Shown: positions 8,462 to 17,376 of the stretch, piece by piece
Numbering within the stretch: position 1 is the first letter of the stretch
Layout of the letters: the number at the start of each line of letters is the position of its first letter
DNA from: Promicromonospora iranensis
GTDB lineage: Bacteria; Actinomycetota; Actinomycetes; Actinomycetales; Cellulomonadaceae
Direction of reading: 5' to 3'
Length of the DNA stretch: 64,000 bases
NCBI RefSeq assembly: GCF_028994805.1
Contig: NZ_JAJQQP010000002.1
Coordinates: 310,001 to 374,000 of the forward strand
The notes under the pieces: model-generated
Seen by the model: the letters and a program-made list of their open reading frames with translations, nothing else
Databases searched by the model: none
Told to the model about the DNA's origin: nothing
Program-made: the position numbers and the translations under genes

Positions 8462-9826
8462 ATGTCCGGCATGCGCAATATCGGCCGGACGGTGCAGTCG
8501 TCGATCTACCGCAACGGGGTGTTCGGCCGCCGGCCGGTCGTCCCCACCGACCCGGACGCGCTCGCCGAGAGCGCTCGGCGCCGGATGACCCGTACCGGCT
8601 GGTCCTACGTCACCGGGGGAGCCGGCGCGCAGCGCACCGTCGACGCGAACCGGGAGGCGTTCGGCAGGTACCGGATCGTGCCCCGCCAGATGGTCGACGT
8701 CGGCGAGCGGTCGCTGGCCACCACCCTGCTCGGGCGCGACCTGCCCGCACCCGTGCTGTTCGCACCGGTCGGGGCGCTGGAGCTCGCCGTGCAGCACCAG
8801 CTCGGCCGGGGAGGCAGACGAGCCGCCCCCCGTAACGCCGAGCCCGCGCTCGCCCGCGCCGCCCGCGACCTCGGCCTGCCCGTCGCCATCTCCACGCAGG
8901 CCTCGACGCCCATGGAGGACACCGCCGCGACCCTCGGGGACAGCCCGCGCTGGTTCCAGCTCTACTGGTCGTCCGACGACGCCCTGGTCGAGTCGTTCGT
9001 CCGCCGCGCCGAGGCCAGCGGCTGCGAGGCGATCGTCGTCACCCTCGACACCCACGTGCTCGGCTGGCGCACCCGCGACCTCGACCTCGGCTACCTCCCG
9101 TTCGCGCGCGCCGAGGGCATCGCCCAGTACCTGAGCGACCCCGTCTTCCAGCAGCTGGTCGAGACCAGGGTCCGCGCGGCGTCGACGGTCAGGTCGTCGC
9201 GCACGACCGGCACAGCCGCGGACGCGTCGCCCCGGCCCACCGTCGCCGCCGTCCGCTCCCTGCTGTCCATAGCGCGCCACCACCCCGGACCCACCTGGCG
9301 CAACCTCACCCAGCCCTACGCCCGTGCCGCCGTCGAGACCTTCCTGGAGGTGTTCTCCCGCTCGACCCTGACCTGGTCCGACCTCGCCTGGCTCCGCGAG
9401 CGCACCACCCTCCCCGTCCTCGTCAAGGGCATCCAGCACCCCGACGACGCCCGCGCCGCCCTCGACCACGGAGCCGACGGCATCATCGTCTCCAACCACG
9501 GCGGACGGCAGATCGACAACGCCGTCGCCTCCCTCGACACCCTGGCTCCCGTGGTCGACGCCGTCCGTGCGCACGCGGGCACCGGGACACGGGTCCCCGT
9601 CCTGTTCGACTCGGGCATCCGCACCGGCGCCGACGTCTTCACCGCGCTCGCCCTGGGCGCCGACGCCGCCCTCCTGGGCCGACCCTGGGTCTACGGGCTG
9701 GCCCTCGCGGGAGCCGACGGCGTCCGCGCGGTCACCGAGCACGTCCTGGCCGAGCTGGACCTCACGATGGCGCTCGCGGGCGTGTCCGGGACCAGCCAGA
9801 TCGGGCGCCACAACCTGGCGCTCTGA
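8462..9826 (+). CDS. FMN-dependent alpha-hydroxy-acid oxidase, lactate 2-monooxygenase-like
   Basis: 454 aa. Members oxidise L-lactate or similar 2-hydroxy acids at FMN; the lactate-monooxygenase branch gives acetate and CO2. Seen: GWSYVTGGAGAQRT near the N-terminus, STQASTPMEDTAATLGDSP, FQLYWSSDDALVESFVRRAE, VVTLDTHVLGWRTRDLDLG (monooxygenase-like), LPVLVKGIQHPDDA, the FMN/substrate motif SNHGGRQID, and FDSGIRTGADVFTALALGADAALLGRPW. An insertion of about 13 mostly basic residues (VQHQLGRGGRRAAPRN) follows APVGALELA. The start is one of two nearby ATGs (8462, 8471), neither with a clear ribosome site. Physiological substrate uncertain. Confidence 0.88.
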   Translation: MSGMRNIGRTVQSSIYRNGVFGRRPVVPTDPDALAESARRRMTRTGWSYVTGGAGAQRTVDANREAFGRYRIVPRQMVDVGERSLATTLLGRDLPAPVLFAPVGALELAVQHQLGRGGRRAAPRNAEPALARAARDLGLPVAISTQASTPMEDTAATLGDSPRWFQLYWSSDDALVESFVRRAEASGCEAIVVTLDTHVLGWRTRDLDLGYLPFARAEGIAQYLSDPVFQQLVETRVRAASTVRSSRTTGTAADASPRPTVAAVRSLLSIARHHPGPTWRNLTQPYARAAVETFLEVFSRSTLTWSDLAWLRERTTLPVLVKGIQHPDDARAALDHGADGIIVSNHGGRQIDNAVASLDTLAPVVDAVRAHAGTGTRVPVLFDSGIRTGADVFTALALGADAALLGRPWVYGLALAGADGVRAVTEHVLAELDLTMALAGVSGTSQIGRHNLAL

Positions 9827-9942
9827 GCTGGCTCTGGCCTCGCTCTGACCTGGCACTCTGGCCGTGCCCTGACCTGCGTGTCGGTATGAGATCGTGACCG
9901 GCTCAGCACCCACGATTCACTCGACGCGGGCAGACTGCGGCC

Positions 9943-11370
9943 ATGACCGACGCCACACCCCGACCCGATTCGCCTGCAGTCCCGGTGGTGCCCCCCACGA
10001 TGGGCCTGGAGCTGCAGGAGGGCGTACGGATCCCACGCCGCCAGGTCTTCTCCTGGGCGCTGTGGGACTGGGGTACCCAGCCGTTCAACACGGTGATCCT
10101 GACGTTCGTGTTCACGGCGCTGTACCTGACCACCGAGTCCTTCCTGGACCCGGCCGTCGTGGCCCTCGGCGAGAACGATCCCGCCTACGAGCGTGGCCTC
10201 GCCGACCTGACCAGCGGCGTCGGTCTGTGGAATACCCTCGCGGGTCTCCTCATCCTCGTGCTCGCCCCCGTGCTGGGGCAGCGCGCCGACGTGACCGGCC
10301 GGCGCAAGGCCTGGCTGGCCGGCGGCACGGTCGGCATGGTCCTGTGCATGCTCGCGCTGTGGTTCGTCGAGGCCGACCCGGCCTACTTCGTGCTCGGCGC
10401 CGCCCTCATCGGGCTGGGCAGCGTGCTCAACGAGATCGCGGGCGTGAACTACAACGCCATGATGGTGTCGGTCGCGACGCCGAAGACCGTCGGCAAGGTC
10501 TCCGGCCTCGGCTGGGGCCTGGGATACGTGGGCGGCATCCTCGCGCTCCTGTTCGTGGTCATTGCCAACGGGGCGGACTGGTGGGGCATGCCCACCGACA
10601 ACGGTCTTGCCTTCCGCGTGATTGCCGTGGGCTGCGCCCTTTGGGCGCTCGCGTTCGCCTGGCCGATCCTGGTGTTCGTGCCGGAGCTGCCGCCCACCAA
10701 GGGCCGGGCCAAGGTCGGGTTCTTCGCGAGCTATGTCGTGCTGTTCCGCGACGTGCGGGGCCTGTGGCGCACCTCGCGTCGCACCTTCTGGTTCCTGCTC
10801 GCCAGCGCGGTGTTCCGTGACGGCTTGAGCGGTGTCTTCGCCTTCGGCGCGATCATCGGCGGCGTCAGCTTCGGGTTCTCCGCCGACCAGGTCATCGTCT
10901 TCGGCATCGCCGCCAACCTCGTCGCAGGGATCAGCACCGTCCTCGTGGGGTTCGCCGACGACCGCTTCGGTCCCCGGTCCGTCATCCTCAGCACGCTCAG
11001 CGTGATCGTCGTGGCCGGCCTCGCCGTCGTCTTCCTGCGCGACCTCGGCCCGATCGTCTACTGGGTGGGCGGCCTCGTCCTGTCGGCCTGCGTCGGCCCG
11101 GCACAGGCCGCTTCGCGGTCCTACCTCGCCCGGGTGACGCCGGCTGGCAAGGAGTCGGAGATCTTCGGTCTCTACGCCACCACCGGCCGCGCCTCCTCCT
11201 GGATGTCCAGCGCCCTGTGGACCATCACGATCGCTGTCACCGGCGCGACGATCTGGGGCACCCTCGGGATCGTCGCCGTCGTGCTGCTGGGCCTCGTGCT
11301 CATGTGGTTCGTGCCGGACGCGTCCGACGCGCCGGACGGCCCGGTCGCCGAGACCCGGGCAGCGGTGTGA
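9943..11370 (+). CDS. MFS transporter, UMF1 family
   Basis: 475 aa integral membrane protein with about 12 hydrophobic segments. The opening FSWALWDWGTQPFNTVILTFVFTALYL is the typical UMF1 (Atg22-like) first helix. Between helices 2 and 3 is the MFS loop QRADVTGRRKAWLAGG, and later NEIAGVNYNAMMVSVATPKTVGKVSGLGWGLGYVGG is also characteristic. The second half repeats the loop as FADDRFGPRSVIL. Starts at ATG 9943 after a 116-bp gap. Probably a small-molecule exporter; family members are poorly characterised. Confidence 0.88.
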   Translation: MTDATPRPDSPAVPVVPPTMGLELQEGVRIPRRQVFSWALWDWGTQPFNTVILTFVFTALYLTTESFLDPAVVALGENDPAYERGLADLTSGVGLWNTLAGLLILVLAPVLGQRADVTGRRKAWLAGGTVGMVLCMLALWFVEADPAYFVLGAALIGLGSVLNEIAGVNYNAMMVSVATPKTVGKVSGLGWGLGYVGGILALLFVVIANGADWWGMPTDNGLAFRVIAVGCALWALAFAWPILVFVPELPPTKGRAKVGFFASYVVLFRDVRGLWRTSRRTFWFLLASAVFRDGLSGVFAFGAIIGGVSFGFSADQVIVFGIAANLVAGISTVLVGFADDRFGPRSVILSTLSVIVVAGLAVVFLRDLGPIVYWVGGLVLSACVGPAQAASRSYLARVTPAGKESEIFGLYATTGRASSWMSSALWTITIAVTGATIWGTLGIVAVVLLGLVLMWFVPDASDAPDGPVAETRAAV

Positions 11371-11405
11371 CCGGCGTCTGACCGGTTGTCTCGCCGGAGG
11401 GGCGC

Positions 11406-12581
11406 CTAGCGGGCGCCTCTCCGCGGCCTGGCGTTCCGCAGCCACGCCTGAAGCCTGTCGAGATCGGCCAGCGGCCCCAGGTGTCGCAGCTTCTCCGGGT
11501 TGATCACGCCGCGGACCCCCGCGAGGCGTCCGTCCGGCACGTCGAACGACATCTCGAACGACCACGTGCCGATCAGGCCGCCACCCACGACGTCGTCCGC
11601 CATGATGAGCAGCCCCGGCTCCCCGCCCACCAGAGCACGCTCGAAGTGGACGGGCGCCCCACGGCGCATGAAGCCCGCCAGCAGACGCGCGATCGCATCC
11701 CGCCCCGTGACCGGCCTGGCGATCGACATGCCCCGCGGCACGTTCCCCCCGCTGTCACCCGTGAGCACGACATCCTCGGCGAGCAGCTCCAGGAACGAGT
11801 CCACGGCACCCTCCTCGCACGCGGCGAGGAACCGGGTCACGAGCTCGTCCGCACGCGCCCGCCTCGCCCGACCGGGCGCGGCGCTCGCGGCAGCGCCGTC
11901 CGGAGCCTCGGTGTCGGCCGTGCTCGCGGTCCGTCGGGCGGGCGCCACGGGACCGACGTCGCCGCCGTCCTGGACGACGTCGCCGCGCTGCCGTGCGATC
12001 CGCCGCCGGGCGCGCGACGCCAGCTGACGCGCCGCTACCTCGCTCGTACCGATGACCTCGGCCGCGTCACTGTGCGGGAACCCGAGCACGTCATGCAACA
12101 GGAACGCCGCACGCTCCGTCGCGGTGAGCGTCTCCAGCAGCACCAGGAACGCCGTCGAGAGGTCGTCGGCCAGCACGGCGTGCGCCGCGGCGTCCGGCGG
12201 CTGTGCCGCCATCGCGACCGGAAGGTTCGACGGCACCGGACCGACCAGCGGCTCCGGGAGCCACTCACCCACGTAGGACTCGCGCCGCACCCGGGCGGAG
12301 CGCAGCACATCGATGGCGATCCGCGTCGTCACCGTGGTCACGAACGCATCAGGGTTACGCACCCCGTCGGCCTGCGAGAGACGCATCAGCGCCTCCTGCA
12401 CCACGTCCTCCGCCTCGGCCACGCTGCCGAGCATCCGGTAGGCCACGGTGAAGGCCAGGGGGCGCAGCCGGTCCAGGGCCGCGCCGTCGAGCCGCGCACC
12501 GCCCAGCTGCGCATCGCCGTCCTGGACGCTGCCGTCGTGGGAGACCTCGGGGTCCGTCATGAGGACATGCTCTCGCGTCAT
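11406..12581 (-). CDS. ECF41-type (SigJ-like) extracytoplasmic-function sigma factor with SnoaL-like tail
   Basis: 391 aa from ATG 12581; ATG 12560 (MTDPEV) is the alternative. Sigma region 2: LRPLAFTVAYRMLGSVAEAEDVVQEALMRL. Region 4: LETLTATERAAFLLHDVLGFPHSDAAEVIGTSEVAARQLASRARRRI. Between them is the ECF41 linker signature YVGEWLPEPLV; the long C-terminal SnoaL-like extension contains the DSGGNVP and NPEKL motifs that characterise ECF41 factors. These replace an anti-sigma factor: the C-terminal domain modulates activity. The usual neighbouring oxidoreductase/epimerase/decarboxylase gene is absent here, so it appears orphaned. A matching promoter lies just upstream of its own start, suggesting autoregulation. 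Confidence 0.92.
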   Translation of the reverse strand: MTREHVLMTDPEVSHDGSVQDGDAQLGGARLDGAALDRLRPLAFTVAYRMLGSVAEAEDVVQEALMRLSQADGVRNPDAFVTTVTTRIAIDVLRSARVRRESYVGEWLPEPLVGPVPSNLPVAMAAQPPDAAAHAVLADDLSTAFLVLLETLTATERAAFLLHDVLGFPHSDAAEVIGTSEVAARQLASRARRRIARQRGDVVQDGGDVGPVAPARRTASTADTEAPDGAAASAAPGRARRARADELVTRFLAACEEGAVDSFLELLAEDVVLTGDSGGNVPRGMSIARPVTGRDAIARLLAGFMRRGAPVHFERALVGGEPGLLIMADDVVGGGLIGTWSFEMSFDVPDGRLAGVRGVINPEKLRHLGPLADLDRLQAWLRNARPRRGAR

Positions 12582-12589
12582 ACCTCCAT

Positions 12590-12616
12590 GACGAGGACCA
12601 CGCAGCAAACGTGACA
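12590..12616 (-). promoter_or_regulatory. ECF41-type promoter (TGTCAC-N17-CGTC) of the sigma-factor gene
   Basis: On the minus strand, TGTCAC (12616-12611), 17 bases, then CGTC (12593-12590). This matches the reported ECF41 consensus (TGTCACA, CGTC). Transcription would begin around 12583, essentially at the ATG at 12581, giving a leaderless or nearly leaderless message. Confidence 0.6.
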
Positions 12617-12850
12617 GCACCCCCGTACCTGACTGCGGGTGCTGTCGGCCCGTGCGGAGGCTCGGCGCCCTATGGAGGTACGGCGGAGGGGACGGCGCTC
12701 GCGGTCGTACGAGCGTGGGGTGTACACGCTGGACCCGCCCAGGGGTACGGCCTCGCCGGAGGGGCGGCGCTGTGCACGGACAGCAAGGAGCGTGCTCCGC
12801 GGGGCAGGTGGGGAGCCCGTCCGGCCGGCCGGGCCAGGACGGTTGAAGGG
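12617..12850. other. Non-coding part of the sigma-factor/HNH intergenic region
   Basis: About 230 bases upstream of both divergent genes. No reading frame with family resemblance, no convincing hairpin and no repeat was seen beyond the promoter and operator elements listed separately on either side. Confidence 0.5.
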
Positions 12851-12859
12851 TTATCCACA
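12851..12859 (+). promoter_or_regulatory. DnaA-box-like 9-mer TTATCCACA
   Basis: A perfect consensus DnaA box, single copy, about 100 bp before the HNH gene. A lone box is not an origin; it may be incidental or a DnaA-responsive element. Confidence 0.35.
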
Positions 12860-12881
12860 GATTTCATTTTGGGCGTGCGAT

Positions 12882-12903
12882 GCGTACGGACGTTCGAGAT
12901 AAT
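12882..12903 (+). promoter_or_regulatory. LexA/SOS-box-like operator overlapping a -10 GATAAT
   Basis: GCGTACGGACGTTCGA (12882-12897) matches the actinobacterial SOS box TCGAAC-N4-GTTCGA at 10 of 12 fixed positions and abuts a -10 hexamer GATAAT at 12898-12903, so bound LexA would block transcription of the downstream DUF222-HNH gene. Confidence 0.5.
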
Positions 12904-12952
12904 AGATGCAGCGAGGACGTGAAAACTAGAGGCGGCGAGGGGGTGGGGACCG

Positions 12953-14719
12953 GTGGAGCAGTCGACGAACGGCGTGCCAGCCGGGGGCCTGCCCAATGCC
13001 GAGTCGATCGAGGAGACGCTGGCCCGGTTCGAGAACGTGATGGACGAGCTCGCGGTCCTGACCGACCCCGAGGTGCTGGACGGGTGGGACGCGCCGACCG
13101 TGGGCCGGCTGATGGAGGCACACACCCGGATCCGCCGCTTGACCGGCCGCCTCGACGGAGTGCGATACACCCTGCTGTCGAGGATCGAGGCGGACGGGTC
13201 CTGGCGCTCAGGTGGGATGGCGCGGGCGTTCACCACCTGGCTACGGCTCCGGGAAGGTATCTCTGCGGTGACGGCGGGTAAGGACATGACGATGGCCCGC
13301 CGCCTCGCGACCGCGCTGCCCGCCACCCGGGAAGGCCTGGTCGCCGGCACCCTCGGGATCGACCATGCCCGTGTGATGACCAAGGTCGCCCCGACCAGCG
13401 AGACCCGTCAGGATGCGTTGGCGTGGCTGATCGACGCCCGCACGGGTGAGCGGACCACCCCGGAGGCGTTCGTGCAGACCGTGCCAGTCGACTTCCCCGA
13501 CCCGGCCCAGGACCCCGACGGTGACCACACCCGCCAGCTCATCACCCAGGTGTTGGAGGACGCCGTCACCGAGGGCACCCTGGTCACGGGTGAGGGCCTG
13601 GTCCTGCGCGAGGCGGGTTCGTTGAACGCGGACCAGTTCCGGATCGTGGCACGCCGGTTCGCGACGATCACCGACCCCGACACCGATGACGTGGATGACG
13701 ACAAAGCAGCCCTGGGCGAGTTCCTCGACCTGGCCAAAACCTTCGGCGGCTACCACCTCGCAGGCTTCCTGACCGACGAACACGGCCTCCTGGTCACCGC
13801 GGCGATCAACGCGATCCTCGGCGCCCCGTCAGCGGAGGACACGCGTACCTCGACGCAGCGCCGGGCACAGGGTCTGGCGGACGTCGCCCGGGTGGTGCTC
13901 GACACGAACCAGGCCTCCCCGGGTGCGGCGATCCCGCCGCACCTGAATGTCACGGTGTCCTGGACCGAGCTGGTCGCTCAGGCCACCCGTACCCGTGACG
14001 GCTTGTGCCTGACCTGCGGACAGGCACGACCGGGCCGCACCACACCAGGCCGCGCACCCGGCCGCGCGACCGGCGCAGAAGCACCGGACACAGGCACGGG
14101 CGCAGGTGCAGGTGCACCGGACGCGGGCGTCGGCGCAGGCCCAGCACCTGGAAACCCAGCGGGCGCCCCGACGATGTCCGGGCTCCTCTCCGGTGGTGGC
14201 CCGGTGTTCACCGAGACCGGCGGCCGCGCCCCACGAGCACTGCTGCGCCGTCTGGCCTGCGACAGTGCGGTCACCCGGGTCGTGTTCGGACCCGACGGCA
14301 CGGTCCTGGACGTCGGCCGCGCACAACGCACCGTCACCGGACAGATGCGACGAGCGGTGATCGCCCGTGACCGGCACTGCGTCTTCCCCGGGTGTGATCA
14401 GCCGCCATCGAGGTGCGAGGTGCACCACGCGGTCACTCACTGGGCTCACGGCGGAAACACGTCTGTGTCCAACAGTGCGTTGTTGTGCTGGTACCACCAC
14501 CAGCTCGTCGACACCCGAGGCATCACCATGCACTGGACCGGCAAACCCACCACCACGGGCACCACCACAGCCGACAGCACCACCGGCACCACGTCGAGCG
14601 CCACCGTGCCCGTCGCCCTGATCGAGGCCGGGTGGGCCTTCACCGACGCCCGCGGACACCGCATCACCCTGCCCGACGCCCTCGAAGCCCCACCGCCATC
14701 GGAAGCCGAAGCCGCCTAA
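12953..14719 (+). CDS. DUF222 / HNH endonuclease-signature protein (13E12 repeat family)
   Basis: 588 aa from GTG with a GAGGGGG ribosome site. The DUF222 helical domain covers about residues 25-330 (RLTGRLDGVRYTLLSRIEADGSW, FTTWLRLREGISAVTAGKDM, ALPATREGLVAGTLGIDHARVM). A Gly/Ala/Pro-rich linker with GTGAGAGAP repeats follows at about 355-405. The C-terminal HNH zinc nuclease motif reads DRHCVFPGCDQPPSRCEVHHAVTHW, then LLCWYHHQLVD, with all metal Cys/His present. This is the mycobacterial 13E12-repeat architecture. Function unsettled; the upstream LexA-like box points to DNA-damage induction. Confidence 0.92.
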   Translation: MEQSTNGVPAGGLPNAESIEETLARFENVMDELAVLTDPEVLDGWDAPTVGRLMEAHTRIRRLTGRLDGVRYTLLSRIEADGSWRSGGMARAFTTWLRLREGISAVTAGKDMTMARRLATALPATREGLVAGTLGIDHARVMTKVAPTSETRQDALAWLIDARTGERTTPEAFVQTVPVDFPDPAQDPDGDHTRQLITQVLEDAVTEGTLVTGEGLVLREAGSLNADQFRIVARRFATITDPDTDDVDDDKAALGEFLDLAKTFGGYHLAGFLTDEHGLLVTAAINAILGAPSAEDTRTSTQRRAQGLADVARVVLDTNQASPGAAIPPHLNVTVSWTELVAQATRTRDGLCLTCGQARPGRTTPGRAPGRATGAEAPDTGTGAGAGAPDAGVGAGPAPGNPAGAPTMSGLLSGGGPVFTETGGRAPRALLRRLACDSAVTRVVFGPDGTVLDVGRAQRTVTGQMRRAVIARDRHCVFPGCDQPPSRCEVHHAVTHWAHGGNTSVSNSALLCWYHHQLVDTRGITMHWTGKPTTTGTTTADSTTGTTSSATVPVALIEAGWAFTDARGHRITLPDALEAPPPSEAEAA

Positions 14720-14745
14720 CCTCGCCGGGGGTGCGCCAACCTCGA

Positions 14746-14804
14746 CCGACCACGGAGCTCCCGACCACGGAGCCCTCGACCACGAGGCTCCCGCCCACGA
14801 AGCC
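14746..14804. repeat. 15-bp imperfect tandem repeat, four copies
   Basis: Units of the form CCGACCACGGAGCTC at 14746, 14761, 14776 and 14791, with 0-4 differences between copies, just after the HNH gene and before the convergent MFS gene. No hairpin potential is obvious. Confidence 0.8.
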
Positions 14805-14899
14805 ATGAACGGCCGGGACACCGACCGCCGAAAGCGCCTGACCTCGCAGCCGGGGCGGCCCGACTCGTCAGGGAGCAGGCCGCCCCCCCCGGCACCCGG

Positions 14900-16252
14900 T
14901 CACTCCTCGACAGGCCGGGTCCGACTTGCCAGCAGCACGGTCCCCAGTGCCAGCAGCCCGGTGAGGGCGAGCACCGCTGCGTACGCGGGCAGGCCTACGG
15001 CGTCGTGCAGGGCCCAGAGGAGCGCACCGGTCGCGGTGGATGCGACGGCGGCGGCGACGGCGTCTGCCACCTGAAGTGCCGACGAGGCCGAGCCCTGTTC
15101 GTGCGGCGGCGCCAGCTCGAGCGTGAGGACCGACAGAGTGGGGTAGACCAGGCCCATCCCACCGCCGGACAGCACCCATAACGCCATCCCGACCCCGGCC
15201 GGTACGTCCGGGAGCGCGAGGGCTGTCGCTCCGACCATCCCGAGCGCGAGCAGGCTTCCGCCGAGTCGCACGTAGCCGACGTGGCTCAGGTGCAGCAGGT
15301 CGCGGCCACGCACCCAGGACGCTCCGGACCAGCCGAGCGCTCCCACCGTCAGGACGAGGCCTGCGCCGCCGGGGCTCAGGTGCCGCTCGTGCACCAGCAG
15401 CAGCGGCAGCAGCACCTCGGCACCCACGAACGCCGCCGACACCAGTGCCCGCACCGACACGACGGCCGGCAGCCCTCGTCCGGCCCGCAGGGCGGCCAGG
15501 GCAAGGCGTAGCGCGTGCAGCGGGGGAGTCGTCGGCGGGTCGACGACCGCGCTGGGCTGAGTCGCTCCGTCGGGCTGAGTCGCGGGACGCGTCGCGGGTA
15601 CGGGCCGGTCTCCGCGGGCGGCCGTGAGGCCGGGCCGCATCAGGAGTGCCGCCGGGACGGTCAGCACGGCGGCGCCGAGGAACACCCAGCGCCAGCCCAC
15701 GTGGTCCACGACGAGCCCGGCCAGCCCCGGCCCGACGATCGCGGGGACCACCCATGCCGCGGCGAACGCCGAGAACACGGCCGCGTGCCGCTCGGTGGCG
15801 AACACCCGGGCGACCAGGACGTACAGCGCGACACCGAAGAGCCCGTTGCCGACGCCCTGCACCGCACGTCCCGCGACGACGGCGCCCATGTCGGTCGCGG
15901 TGCCTGCCATGACGAGCCCGACGACGAAGAGCGCCACGCCGGTCCACATCGCCGGTGTCGGGCCGCTGCGATCGCACCAGCGGCCGGCCGCGAGCATCCC
16001 GACGACGCTGGTGGCGAACACCACCGCGAACGCGAGCGTGTAGTGCCGCAGGCCGTCCAGCTCGACGGCGACCGTCGGCATCGCCGTCGACACGGCGAGG
16101 GACTCGAACGCCCCGAGCGAGCAGAGCGCGACCATCCCGGCGAGGACGAGGCGCTGCGCGCCCCGGCCCAGCACGCCCGACGGGGCGGGTGGTGCCGGGG
16201 CCGACGACGAGACCGAGGACGGGGGCGAGGACGGCGGGACGACGGCGGTCAC
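14900..16252 (-). CDS. MFS efflux transporter (14-helix, DHA2-like)
   Basis: 450 aa. The GTG start overlaps the stop of the upstream oxidoreductase (GTGA). A Pro/Ser-rich N-terminus is followed by the first helix VLAGMVALCSLGAFESLAVSTAMPTVAVEL, the loop GRWCDRSGPTPAMW, and the drug-efflux motif C-like stretch FAAAWVVPAIVGPGLAGLVVDHVGWRWVFLG. Co-transcribed with the oxidoreductase under a SoxR box, so likely an exporter of redox-cycling compounds. Substrate unknown. Confidence 0.9.
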   Translation of the reverse strand: MTAVVPPSSPPSSVSSSAPAPPAPSGVLGRGAQRLVLAGMVALCSLGAFESLAVSTAMPTVAVELDGLRHYTLAFAVVFATSVVGMLAAGRWCDRSGPTPAMWTGVALFVVGLVMAGTATDMGAVVAGRAVQGVGNGLFGVALYVLVARVFATERHAAVFSAFAAAWVVPAIVGPGLAGLVVDHVGWRWVFLGAAVLTVPAALLMRPGLTAARGDRPVPATRPATQPDGATQPSAVVDPPTTPPLHALRLALAALRAGRGLPAVVSVRALVSAAFVGAEVLLPLLLVHERHLSPGGAGLVLTVGALGWSGASWVRGRDLLHLSHVGYVRLGGSLLALGMVGATALALPDVPAGVGMALWVLSGGGMGLVYPTLSVLTLELAPPHEQGSASSALQVADAVAAAVASTATGALLWALHDAVGLPAYAAVLALTGLLALGTVLLASRTRPVEE

Positions 16253-17361
16253 ACCAGCACCACCTTGCCGGTGGTGCGGCGCTCCTCGAGCTCGCGGTGC
16301 GCTCGGGCGGCCTCGGCGAAGGGCACGCGGTGCGTCGCGACCCGCCACCGGCCCGACGCCGCACGGGCCAGGGCGCGCTCCTGGTAGGGCCGCTGGTCAG
16401 GCATCGGGGGAGCGTCGGGCCCGACGGCGTAGCGCACCTCGATCGGCGACCTGATCTGGTCGGCGTCCGCCCAGGACGTGTAGCGGTTGGGCGCACCGGA
16501 TGCCCAGCCGTACGCCACGAGCCGTGCGGGCGGCGTGGCACTCCCGCTGCCGGTGCGACCCGTGGCGCCGGCGCCGCGGTACAGCAGCGCCGTCGCGGCG
16601 GTGCCGAGCTCTCCGCCGACGCCGTCGAGCACGAGTGTCGCGGAGGCGCCTCCGAGTGCGGCCCGGGCGGTCTCCGTCCAGTGGGGGGCGGAGTAGTCGA
16701 CGAGGGCAAGGCGACCGAACGGGCTGTCGTCCACCACGTCCTTCACGTCTTCCGGGTCCACCACAGCTTCCACGGCCACCAGATCCTCCAGGACCTTGAG
16801 CCTGGACGGGCTGCTCGCCAGGGCGACGACGCGGGCGCCGGTGTTCAGCGCCTCCTGCACAAAAAGTGTGCCAAGCCCGCCTGCAGCACCCGTCACCACG
16901 ACGACGTCGGCTGCGGTCACGGCCGCGATGTCGAGGGTGTAGACCGCCATCCGGCCGGTCCCGATCATCGCTGTCGCGTCGGCTGGATCGAGGGGGGCGC
17001 CGTCCGGCCCGTCGGTAATCAGGTGCAGCTTGTCGGCGCCGACGACGACGCGCCGGGCGTACCCGCCGCCGTCGGTCACGCGGCCGAGGTGTGCTGCCAC
17101 GTGCTGTCCGATCCACGCGGCGTCGACCCCGGGGCCGACGCCGGCGACCGTGCCCGCGATCTCCCGGCCCGGGACGGTCGGGAGGCTCGGCAGGGCGAGC
17201 GGCGGGCCTTCCTCGCCACGGCGGATGCTGGTATCGAGGAGGTGCACCCCGTGTGCCATGGCGTCGACGAGTACCTCCCCGGGGCCCGGTACGGGATCGG
17301 GGACCTGCTCGAGCGTGAGGACCTCGGGCGGCCCGAAGGAGTGGTGTCTGATGGCGTCCAT
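16249..17361 (-). CDS. Zinc-independent quinone oxidoreductase (MDR superfamily)
   Basis: 370 aa, ATG start with AAGGA seven bases upstream. N-terminal GroES-like domain (MDAIRHHSFGPPEVLTLEQVPDPVPGPGEVLV, TVPGREIAGTVAGVGPGVD) and a Rossmann NADPH-binding domain with VVVTGAAGGLGTLFVQEA, ALASSPSRLKVLEDL and LDGVGGELG. Ends with the usual VPFAEAARAHRELEERRTTGKVVLV. Catalytic zinc cysteines are absent, so a quinone-reductase-type enzyme. First gene of the SoxR-box operon with the MFS pump; probable role is reduction of quinones or other redox-active toxins. Confidence 0.93.
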   Translation of the reverse strand: MDAIRHHSFGPPEVLTLEQVPDPVPGPGEVLVDAMAHGVHLLDTSIRRGEEGPPLALPSLPTVPGREIAGTVAGVGPGVDAAWIGQHVAAHLGRVTDGGGYARRVVVGADKLHLITDGPDGAPLDPADATAMIGTGRMAVYTLDIAAVTAADVVVVTGAAGGLGTLFVQEALNTGARVVALASSPSRLKVLEDLVAVEAVVDPEDVKDVVDDSPFGRLALVDYSAPHWTETARAALGGASATLVLDGVGGELGTAATALLYRGAGATGRTGSGSATPPARLVAYGWASGAPNRYTSWADADQIRSPIEVRYAVGPDAPPMPDQRPYQERALARAASGRWRVATHRVPFAEAARAHRELEERRTTGKVVLV

Positions 17362-17376
17362 GCCGTCATCCTTTAA

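Noticed and set aside
12851-12859. Replication origin suggested by the DnaA box
   Set aside because: Only one box, no AT-rich unwinding element, and no dnaA/dnaN nearby.
12953-14719. Mobile intron or homing endonuclease
   Set aside because: No intron-like structure or interrupted host gene; the DUF222-HNH architecture is a stand-alone chromosomal family in actinobacteria.
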